From contig OZ038321.1 in the NCBI GenBank assembly GCA_964035795.1, positions 21,950,283 through 22,014,282 of the forward strand: a stretch of 64,000 nucleotides of DNA. Reading direction: 5' to 3'. The stretch is from Pterobdella sp. o SKG-2022 (Eukaryota > Annelida > Clitellata > Hirudinida > Piscicolidae). Made by a program: the position numbers and the translations under genes. Shown piece by piece: positions 38,182 to 50,100 of this stretch. Position 1 is the first letter of the stretch. Every line of letters starts with the position of its first letter. The notes under the pieces are model-generated. The model worked only from the letters and a program-made list of their open reading frames with translations, searched no databases and was not told where the DNA came from.

Positions 38182-41100
38182 TTATTAATATTATTTTTAT
38201 TATTTATTGTTATAATTTTTTTGCATTTTTTTGTGTTATTTTTAACTAACTTCCATCAATATGTTATTACAATCTCAATCTCTTATCATTACTTGTAGAG
38301 TTTTTTCCAAAGATCCTTCTTTCATCTTGTATTGTTTTTAGTCTCAAAAATGCCTCCAACGTTATATAAGAAAAAGTTGCATTTCAATTTCGAATGTAAA
38401 ACTGTACGTTTGAGGTTCGTTTATATTTCTTATGCCACAATCTATCAAAAGTTCCTGCAATAAACACTTTTTCTCGTTATCAATTTATAAGCTTTTATGT
38501 TCAGAAAGCTGAAGATTTCATTGATAAGCGCTATTATGCAATAAGACAATGAAGATATTAAGAATCATATTCAAGGGAAAAGTTAAAATGAAATAATTCA
38601 AAATTTTTCTATTTATTATTTTTAAACTTGTTATTGCTTATACGGTTCTATTTACCATTGTTCTTGATGTAGTTGTTATAAACACATTTATTTATATTAT
38701 TAGTGTTATTGTTATTCTATTTTTTGCTTAAAATAGACTTTATTTTTTTCTCTACTCATTATCATAGGCATAAATAAGTGGAATAAAAAGCTAGTTTATT
38801 CTACATAACCACACAACCAGTTAAATGGCAGAGTTCTCAAGTGTAGTTCAATTTAAGAGCAGTAATTGCCGACAAGTTTAATGCTTTCAAGTTGAGTTAT
38901 CGTTTGAAACTTTTAACGGCTCCATTAGACTTTTGAACTACATTATATATATCCTAATTGTAAAATTACATAACTTCCGTGATTCCAAGGTTTCCATGAT
39001 TAATTATCTATTTCACTCCTCTAATACTTCGCAGAAAGACACACACAATTAAGTACTGTTTCATAAGATGAGTCTCATATTTCACTATCAGGAGTGCGTA
39101 TTTTTTGCATAATTAAGGTTTTCAACAGTTTCAAATGTTTAGCAATCAAATATAATCCTCTCTATTGTAGTACTGCTATTATTTTTTAGTTGTACTATAA
39201 AACTGTCTTTTTTTTGATATTGATATTTTTATTATTATTATTATTATTGATATTATTATTATTGATATTTTGAGATTTATTACTGTTATTTTCGAATTGC
39301 ATTACTGAATCATAAATGACTGATATTGGATTTAAAAGCTAGTTATGGTCGGAACTTTGAAGAGAAGAACTGCAAGTATGAAACCAAGCAAGAATAGTAT
39401 GGATATCTTTATTATGTATATGAAATAAAAGTTAAATGCAATAAATTTTGAATATTTAAAAAATAGTTTTAATATAAATAATGATAAGTAATAAAAATCA
39501 ACCAAAAAATATTTTTTTCTTAATAAAAAAATAATATTAATAGTTAATATAAACAAAAATTTTAAAAAAATAAAATAACAAATAGAAGAACAATAAAAAA
39601 ATAATCATAAAAGTAATAATAAGAAGAATACAAAAAATAATCATAAAAATAATAATATTAGGAATAATAATGAGAACAGATGGTACACAGGTTTGTATAA
39701 GTTTACATGAGCGAACAATACGGTGAAAAAAACTTCGAACATTCTCAACTGCAATTAACTTCTATTTTTGGAAATTTTTTCCACAATAATCTTTTTTGAT
39801 TTATTTTTTGGGCGCTCCATTTAAATACTAAGTGGAGATAAGTGCTTAATAATGATAAAGATAATAATGATGATGATAATAATAAAAATAATAATTGTTA
39901 CAAAAAATAAAAAAACAAGAACATAAAATTGTTGGCTATAATAAGCATTATCGAGGTCAATCAACGATTCAAAACTACGTGCCTTAATTGAACGTTGAAA
40001 AGTTAAATAAGCCATTAAAAAAAACTACAAAAAACAACAAATATATTAACAGAACAATCATAAGCCAACAGAACCCAATAGACAACAATAAGCATGCAGT
40101 AAATTACGGTTAGTACCCCTTGTAGTTTTTATTACTTGGAGAACCTTCTGTATGTTTTTGCCAAAAGTACGGCCTTACTAATAGTCACAATGATACAGCT
40201 ATCGAGAGTGTAACGTATTTATTGCTGTTCAGAAGTCGATTCTTCTTTTATTTATGCCTTAAACTTATCTCTTATGCTCTAAATGTGCGTTTTTGTTGCT
40301 TTTTCTATTGTTTTTGATAAGACTTTTAATATTGTTTTTATCATCCCCCTGTCAATCAGTGTTTTGAAATATTTTTATAATGGATTCTATGAGATTTTTT
40401 GGTTCAGAATTTTTCCAAGTTGATCTATTTGTTGCAAAGGTTCAAAAATTCCAGTTAATATTTACAACAATAAACACGGTTATGAAGGAGCAATAAGAAA
40501 CATAAAGACTTCATAAGATATTATTTACATTTGAAAGATAAAACAATCGAAGAGCTGTGAAGGAATGAAGTAGTTAACAGTCAAAAAAAAATGCTTAAGA
40601 AGCCGTAAACAAGCATTCCCACACGAGATGCAACCTAACGATGAAGCAACCCCGTAATATAATACAGTGATAAAGCATGGCATGGTTATGATGGGGATAC
40701 ATTAAGAATTGAGAACTTAGTAATTTAGCAGTTTATTTGAAATTTATCAAAAATGTGTTTTTATTGGGAAGGTTAATCTCTTATTTATTTAAAATTTTAG
40801 AGCAAAAAATGTTCTCTACAAAACTTGCTGACTTGAAAGTGAAAAATTGTGAATAACGATGCCTAGTCTGCTTAATAAAAACTATAAAAAGACTTAATAT
40901 AGTTGTATCACGCCACATAAAACTAATTCAATAATAAAAAAAAATTTGCAAAAAAAAAAAAATTAAAAGATATAGGGTAAAAGCCGTGAAAACCCATCAT
41001 ATTTATTACACACGCCAATGTCCAAATTAAAAGATTATTGCCGTCAATAAAACCAGAACGTAGACAGTGAGACAAATCAAAGAAATTCGGTAGTATATCA

Positions 41101-44100
41101 CACAACACAAGCATTGACAGAGTATTAAACAGATCAAAAATTAATGGTCACATCCATCAATGCCAAGGAATGCATACATCAAATGAAGAAGGATTTCTTA
41201 TGTCACACTTAATAATATTCTAGAGTATGGGTATGAAGTAGTGTCGATATGTTTTGTATTGATATGCTAGAGTATTTTGCAACGCTTGGGACGTCTTCAA
41301 TGATAATCAATTAAGAGTGTTGAGCTTACAAAATGCTTTGTGTTCTAATCAATAAATCTTTCACTTGCTGGTTTTAAGGTATGAAGGTGTATCTTTTGAT
41401 GAAATTATTTAAGATCTGAATGCTTGGGTTTTTATATATTAATTATTATAAATGAGAAAAACAAAACGTGTATGCAATAAAAAGGCTAAACTTATAGAAA
41501 AGTATACCCTTTTTCTAAATAAATGTATTTAAAAAGCTTCTACTTTTGATAAAAAATTCCAAAAAATTAATTACTGGAAATACATTATAATGTCTCTTAA
41601 AAATTACAATACCTATGTAGAATTAAATTTTTTTGAAATGTGAAAGGTTTTCGGAGGTACGAATCAATTAGTTGATGAACACAACAACAACAATACATGT
41701 GACTGAATAATTTTGATAAAACTCTGCTTAAAATATATTTTAAATTTTGAAGACAATACAGATATCTCGTAATTTCAAAATTTTTTATCCGCCAAAAAAT
41801 GTGGATTTTGACAAACTCAACTTTGTCATAATTCATTGGTATATTTTTGAATAAGAACAGTTTTATTTATTATTTCTTGAACCGAAATGTTTAAGAAAAT
41901 GTTAAATAAATATTAACTTTTGTGATCTTCATTAGCAATTATGAAGTAGATGCAACGAAACTTGTATTGAAGATATAGCATTTGATTCGATTTTGCACTA
42001 AGAAATACTTTAAAAATGCTTAGTGCAGAGGTTTTATCAGTTTTGGGTGCTTTATCTCGCCTTTTATCCTTTCTTTAACTTTCGTTTTATTGAGTTTGAA
42101 TTAAATCAATCTCGATAACATCACACTCAACTTCCAATAAGATTTGCGACATCAAAAACTTTTTTTTTATTATTGTTATTGTTTATTATTATTTTTGTTT
42201 ATCATTTTTATTGTTTATTATTTTTATTGTTTATTATTTTTATTTTTTATTATTTTTATTGTTTATTATTTTTATTGTTTATTATTTTTATTGTTTATTA
42301 TTTTTATTTTTTCTTTTTTTTATTGTTTATTATTTTTATTGTTTATTATTTTTATTGTTTATTATTTTTATTGTTTATTATTTTTATTGTTTATTATTTT
42401 TATTGTTTATTATTTTTATTGTTTGTTATTTTTATTGTTTATTATTTTTATCGCTCATTATTTTTATTGTTTATTATTTTTATTTTTTCTTTTTTTTATT
42501 GTTTATTATTTTTATTGTTTATTATTTTTATTGTTTATTATTTTTATTGTTTATTATTTTTATTGTTTATTATTTTTATTGTTTGTTATTTTTATTGTTT
42601 ATTATTTTTATTGCTCATTATTTTTATTTATTATTTTTATTGTTTATTATTTTTATTGTTTGTTATTTTTATTGTTTATTATTTTTATTGCTCATTATTT
42701 TTATTGTTTATTATTTTTATTTTTTCTTTTTTTTATTGTTTATTATTTTTATTGTTTATTATTTTTATTGTTTATTATTTTTATTGTTTATTATTTTTTT
42801 TGTTTATTATTTTTATTGTTAGTTATTGTTACTATTGTTTTGCATGTTGGTGGTTAAAGTGTAGTGTGATTTTGAAGGGGTTTCAGATCCTTCATTTAAA
42901 AGGCATAACATCAATACAAAAAAACAAAAAAATCATATCAATAAAGCAAACTTCTAGATAAAAATATTAATGAAACATTTATATAGCGCCATAAATCAAC
43001 TGAAACGAATACTCATAAAATACTCATTTATAATTAAACAAACTAAAACAATGACTAAAAATAAATCAAAATTTGCTCTATTTATTCAGTAAATTTATTC
43101 AAGAACGTTGGAACCCTCCTGCTCTCGCTATTGAGTTTATGCCCTTATCCTAAATCCCAACCTCAACAGCCCGCTATTGAGCCATGATGTGATGAAGATT
43201 TAATCACAGAATACTAATTAGCATATCTTTATCTTATTAAGGTATTAAGCTAAGGAACAAGGGCAGAATAAGTTGACGAATGCGCTAATTAGCTGTTCAG
43301 GTCACGAAAGTCGACACGAATCACTATTGTTTGGAGGTGGAGTACTGCATCGATTATTTATTTTTATTATTTTATTTTTCAATTTTTATTAGATTTTTAA
43401 ATATTAATTATTTTTAATGATAATTATTTTAAATTTTTAAAGTCTGTTTTTTATTATATCTTGTGACTAATTATTTTAAAATTAATTCAAATACTTTTTT
43501 TAATTTTTAAACTTTGTATTTAGTTCAACACATACAAAAAACGAATCGAAAAAACAAATCTGCGTTAGCTTCATGGATTACTGTCCATTAAGTTGCTGGT
43601 TATGTAGCACTAATAACAGCTTAATGAAATATGGCAGTTTAACAAGACCTTACACACTAAAAAGAGTATTTGAACAAGATCCTATATGCAGTATAACAGA
43701 TTTTGTGCAAGGCACAGTTCTGTTATACATACTTATCAGTGCAGACGATCAGTTTAAAAATGCTATTACTCTTAAATTACCAGTGTGTTTGTGTGTGTGT
43801 GTGTATGCTCGATCGTACGTTAACATGGCTCCGCTATTTTTTGGATTTAAACCTAGTTAAAAAGTGAAATTCATTACTATTATATATCGTATAACTGTAA
43901 AAATAAACATTTAACACTATTATAATCATATATTTTAAATAATCGAGTTTTTTTGATTTTGTCTAGACACTCGTAACTCAACTATCGCTTAAAGAGGATA
44001 TTAATTGTGGAAAATAAGTTAATTCGTGGCTATTAAAACAATTTAAAAATAAAATGTTGTGGATATTTAAATGGTTTTTTGAACTTTAAAGTGAGGTTTT

Positions 44101-47100
44101 TGAAACAAAGGATTAATAGCGGTTGATTGCGTAAAAGTGAACTTTACACAATTAAAATAAATATTTTTTGGAAATTGATCTCTTCGGTGAAAAAAAAAAC
44201 ATTAACATAACTTTTTAGTATTTCAAAATTGTAAAAAAGTAAATTCTTCAAACTTAATGGATATCTTTCGAGCAACCAGAACAAAAGCGCAATAAAGAGC
44301 AAGTATGCACAAGGCTGATAACCTGTCAGACTCACACCAATTTTTATCCTTAGAACAGAATGGTTTTACACAATGTTGGGTGTTGAAACGTAAAAAGTCT
44401 GGGTAACCCCACTGAATTCAACATCAAACTTTTGAACGTTATTGAAACAATGAAGATGAAACGCATGTCTGTCATGGCGTTGGCTGAAGTTCAATGGGTG
44501 GGTTCAGGTGTGTTAGATGTAGACGATGCAGTCGTGGTGTATTCAGGTATGGATGTGAAGCAAAGTGGCAACCAACGAGGTACTGGTGTTATCTTGAGGA
44601 ATTAATTCAAGGAGGCGTGGAAAAAAAATGGTGTTTTTCGCCCTATAAACGAAAGGTTATTTCAAAAAAGAGTGAAAATAGGTGGTTTTGGTATCAGTCT
44701 TATTGCCGTATATGCTCCTACAGAGGTTGATGGGCCAGAAAACAGTGACAATTTTTATGAAACACTGCAATCTAATATTGAGAGCATTTGTAAAAATGAT
44801 GTCATCATAGTAGCAGGTGATTCCAATGCACGAGTGGGTCAGCCAACTAGTCGGTCATCTCTACATGGGAAGCATAATCCAGCTGTGAGAAATAACAACG
44901 GCAGAAGACTGGTGGATTTTTGCAACTATAACAACCTGGCAATCACCAACACTTTGTTCCCTCATAAGAAGATACATCAGTATACATGGCACCATCCTGG
45001 TGAGAAAAATGGAGGACATGTCCTTGACTACATATTCATCAATGCTCAATACCGATCCTGCATCTTGGACACCAAAGTGTTCAGAAAAACTCTTCATATT
45101 TCTGATCACTTCCCTGTTATTACAAAATTCGAATTTTTCAAATCATTATGTCATAAGCAACATTTTCGCAACAATGGTCACAAGCAATACATTGAAAATC
45201 CCCGAGAACTCGACGAAAACATAATAAATAATTTCAGAAACCAGTTAGCAGTGCCTGGTGGCCCAAAAAATATTGATGAGCTATGGAAAGTTTTCAAAGA
45301 AAGTTTAACATCTGCAAAAAAAGTTTGCCAACCAAACACACAAAATATAAAAAGGATTGGGTAACTAAAGAAATTCGGCAGCTGACCGTTGAAAAAGCTG
45401 ATGTTTATCAAAAAATTATGCAACTTAAACAAAAAAATCCATCAGTTCCATTATTTCTCAAGTCCCAATATGTGATAATAAAGAAAAAATGCAAAAAAGC
45501 ATGTAAACTTGCTCTGAATTCATGGTGGGAACAAAAAAGTAAAGAGGCAGAAGATGATTATGAAATGAGTTTGAAACGAGGTAAAGGTGGCTCTTTAATA
45601 AAAAATTTGAAGTCTTTAACCAAATCAAGAAGTTATAGATGCTTGAAGATCTTAGCCAAAGGCGGTACAACAAGGCTAACAACAACAAAAAGCAAACTAA
45701 AGAGATGGTGTGAACACTTCAAAGAGATCCCAAACATCAATACCCTGGTCAATCATTCTGCTCTTTCACATCTCCCTCAATGTCTCTGTCCATCTGATAG
45801 CTCTCTGTATCCAATGACTGAGCCTCTGACAAACGAAGAATTGTGTGTCGCCCTCAAACAGTGTAAAAAAAATAGCTCGACTGGAATTGATGAAATTAGT
45901 ACAGAGCTACTGCTACTAGGTGCTAATGAGACTGTTAGATGGTTGAAGTTGATTGCAGATCAAATATGGGTCGAAGAAAAGGTTCCTTCAGCCTGAACCA
46001 AACAAATAACTGTTCCCATCTTCAAGAAAGGTAGCAGGTTGGAGTGCGATAACTTCCGTGGCATCTCACTTTTATGTTCAGCCTACAAAGTATTCGCAAA
46101 AGCCATGCTGAACAGAATGAAACATTATGTTGAAGAGCAACTAAGTGAGTCCCAATGTGGGTTTCGTGCCAAGAGAGGTTGTTGTGATCAATTATTTTCT
46201 ACGAAAATATTGATGCAACGGGCCAAGGAGTTCAACTTACCGCTTTTTTTGTGCTTCATTGATCTCTGTAAAGCGTACGACTCAGTTAACAGAAACTTAC
46301 TTTGGGCTGTGTTACGTCGTGTCTACAACTTTCCTGAAAAGTTCGTGAGTATAATAGAAGCCTAACATAAGAAAACATATGGGGTGGTGCGGTTTGAAGG
46401 TCAGTTGTCTGAAGAATACAAGGTTGAATCAGGTGTAAAGCAGGGTGATGTACTGGCTCCAACTCTGTTTAACTTATTTTTAGATGTTATCATTAGGACT
46501 GCCATGATGAAACATCCTGATGCCGGAGTCCATATTCAATACAACCTTGACGCTCCTCTGGTAAACAACAGCCGTCATAAGTTCAACATGAGTGATAAGG
46601 TTCAAATCCTCATGTACGCAGCTGATGTGGTATTATTGAGCAATGATCGAAGTGTATTGAATTCTCTTATTCAATCGCTCAGTGAAGAATTTACCCGTTA
46701 CAGCTTGAAGATCAATACTCAAAAATCTAAGATAATGGCTGTGTGGTCTGAAGCTGATAATACAGACACTCATCTTGACAACAGGTCGGTACATCAAATT
46801 GACGGGGGTTTTGAGGAAGTTGAGCATTATCAATATCTAGGCAGTATACTTCGAAACGACTGTTCCATAGATGAAGAGATTGATACTCGTATCTGTAAAG
46901 CATCGATTACTTTCAGAAGTATTGGAAGGCTCATATGGTATCAAAAAAAGTTAAAAAGGAAAACGAAGATGAGGCTTTTCAAATCTATTATAATGCCTAT
47001 CCTGCTTTACGGTTGTGAGACTTGGGCTCCTTTGAGCAACCATGTTCAAAGATTGCAGTCTTTTGTTAATAAGTGTGTTCGGTCTATATGTGAAATCTCT

Positions 47101-50100
47101 ATGAGAGACATGTTAAAAAATACCGAAATAAGAAGAAGAGGCAACATTGAACGCGTAGATTCAATTCTTCAACTGAAAAGACTCAAATGGCTAGGTCATA
47201 TTGAAAGAATGGCAGATTCCCGGTGGCCCAAAAAATTATCGGTCAGTAAAATATGTGGTGGTAAAAGAAGTCAAGGTGGTCAAAACATAGGTGGCATAAT
47301 GTAGTGAATAACGATTTGAAAGCTATTGGGTTGGTGTCTGGTTGGCGTAGCAAAGCGAAGAACAGAATCGAATGGCGGAAAAGCATAAATACCCTCATAA
47401 TCGATCTCAACCAGAATAAAGAACAATCAGAAAAAGATATGAAAGATCGAAAAAAAGAGCTGAATGTACAATATAACAATACTAATAACATATGTGGTGA
47501 AGTGAACATAAATAATGGGGTATTAAACGGTTTGGCATGCTCTTTTTCTGGTTGCAACAAAATTTCAGTTAACAAAGCTGGCCTTGCAAACCACGTTAGA
47601 CAGAAACACTCACAACAAGCAACAATAAAAATCTTATGCCAACACTGTGGTAGAAATTTCAAGCGACAGGGTTTTCAAAACCACCAGAAAAAAATGCACA
47701 ACAACAACAACAAGAAATGGCAACCATTCTCTGCACCTGCCTGATGGTGGACAAATGCAGTAGAAGTGTGTGTGTGTGTGTGTATGTATGTATGTGTGTG
47801 TGAGTGTGTTTGTGTGTGTGTGTGTGTGTTTGTTTGTATGTTTGTGTGTGTTTGTTTGTTTTTGTGTGTGTTTGTAAGTATGTGTGTGTTTGTCTATGTT
47901 TGTAAGTATGTGTATGTTTGTCTATGTTTGTAAGTATGTGTATGTTTGTCTATGTTTGTAAGTATGTGTATGTTTTATTCCGCTAGATTTATTTGTGCAT
48001 AATGTGTTAGTTTTTTTTAAAAATTATGCTAAAAAACTTTCAAATCATTTAAATTATATAGATACTTTGTAAAATTCTTTGGAAAAACATCGAGAACTCA
48101 TTAGTTTCAAACCACTATAAACACAAAAACCCCACAGTCTGTCATTACAACAATTATCTCACAATTATCAATATATTACTTCACGCTCTTATGAGAGTGA
48201 AAGGGATGATGATAATCGAAATGAGACTAACAGCTCCGATGTAATAAAAATTTATAATGACTGTAACAATAAAGGAAAAATAATACGTTTAAAAACACAA
48301 AAAATTACGAAAAGCATGATTAGTTTAGTCTCAACATCAGACGCTGTCAAAAATGAATTGCAATCATAATCACAATAATAATCATAAGAATAATCATAAT
48401 AACAACCATAAGAATAAAATTTGAATACAACCAAACTGACCAGCCCAGGGTAGGGGTTAATAAAAGGAGGGTAGCTGAAAGAAGAGAACTTCCGAGATAA
48501 CGGGTATTCAGGCAGTCCATCTGTGGGAGGGTTTGGAATGTGGGGCTTAAGCGTTGATTTTTGAAGATTTACAGTGTAGTTTAATGGGATTATTTCATTG
48601 TAATTACAGTGTGGATGGTTTGTGCGTGATATCTGTTGAAGGTTATGCGGCTTTGTTGGAGGATGTGTGGGCAAGATTGCGTGACTTGTATGGAGTTTGT
48701 GCTAATTCTTAGTGTTTTCGAATATTTTTACTTGATTTTGAGTTTGATGTTCAGTTATACAACGGTTTCTTATTCTTGTCAACTCATAATTATATCAAAA
48801 GATTTTACTTTCCATTAAATTCCTAGCACTATATCAATCTTTTTTTGAAACCCACAAAAACTGATATTGGGAGACTTCTCATTAAAACACATATGAAACA
48901 AAATACAGAAGAAAAATTCAAAATTAATCTTTCTTATTTTCACAGCCTAGTTCTGATTTTCTGAGGTATTTTGAGAAGCAACTTATTATTCAGTACAAAT
49001 ATTTTTTACAATTCAAAAAGTTTCGTAACTTTATTTACAATAGACTTTTTCAAACATTCCAACATCAATAATACTGTTGTTCTTGGTTTTAATTTTTTAA
49101 AATATATAGATATATATGTTTTCAGGCATTTATTTTTAATTCAAATACCTTTTTATAACTTTATTCATTTCTACAACTTTCTTTCTCATAAACTCATTTT
49201 TGCATTTAAAATATTCATTTATACTTGAAAAATATTTCAAGTTTCCATACCCTATTTTCAATATCACAAAAACTCTCAACCGTTACACCTTCATCACACA
49301 TCCCCCAAACACACATACATCCACACAAATGTAAGGCAAAGTCAAATGGCAATGATCGCAAACAATAGATGCATAGACAATTAAAACGTAATAAACTTCA
49401 TGGTCACTTAATTATCTCACCCCGTGTCAGTGTCGAGTTTAGTGCACTACACCTTTTTCGTGTTTAAAACACCATATAATACTGTAGCAAACAACAGTGG
49501 AGCAAAAAAAATTAGAGATACATTACAGTGGGATAATAAGACCTAAAAAGGGTACAATAAGATAAAACAATAGATAAAAATACACTTGAAAAAACGGAAT
49601 AAGTTCAAAGAAATACAAGTAAAAAATAACCTTATAGAAATACAAGTAAAACAATAATGTTGAAACACGTTTAAGCAAAATAATGTATTCAGATAACTAA
49701 ATTTCATTCATCTACCGATAAATTACATTGTGATGGTTAATAACAGCTATGAGTATTCTTATATTATAAAATTTTTCACTAGTGAATTGTACTGGAAGTA
49801 AGTTTTACATATATGCTTGTATGGGTTGCTCAGTTGTGGACATTGTTATCAGTTCTATGCTGAGTTATATTAATACCAAATTATTATTATTATTACTATT
49901 ATTATTGTTACTATTATTATTTTTATTTTTCTAGCGCACAATTTAAGAACAAATTTGCTTCAGAAGTGCTTATGAAATGAAAAATTGTATTCTGAAATTT
50001 CAAAATCTGTATCAATTAGCATTTTAAACATCTGCGTCTTCGACAAAAAAATAAATGAACTGACTTTTTGAGTTATGAAACAAAAAAATTAATCTAAAGC

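Larger units (their letters stand above)
29663..48440. other. 18.8-kb TCF intron
   Basis: Largest intron of the window, between the TCF exons at 48520-48441 and 29662-29584, whose phases match directly (0/0). It holds repeat family 2 at 35105-35215, microsatellites, a foldback half-copy at 41465-41605, a 16-bp minisatellite at 42161-42838 and an antisense LINE at 44370-47970. The stretch 29.7-41.4 kb is otherwise plain AT-rich sequence with no gene seen. Confidence 0.7.

Noticed and set aside
38116..38298. 60-codon Ile-rich ORF
   Set aside because: Produced by the (ATT)n microsatellite.
42161..42838. Spaced tandem units resembling a CRISPR array
   Set aside because: Units are contiguous with no unique spacers, in a eukaryotic intron.
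42144..42961. Three overlapping long ORFs rich in Tyr, Phe, Leu and Ile
   Set aside because: They are the three frames of a 16-bp tandem repeat with no stop codon; composition and phase make them an artefact, not membrane proteins.
43573..43860. 95-codon ORF with several Cys residues
   Set aside because: Includes a (GT)n microsatellite read as VCLCVCVYA, has no family resemblance and lies inside the TCF intron.
45000..45224. Extra ORFs on both strands across the LINE (for example 44861-45109 and 46633-46833)
   Set aside because: Shadow frames of the endonuclease/RT ORF.
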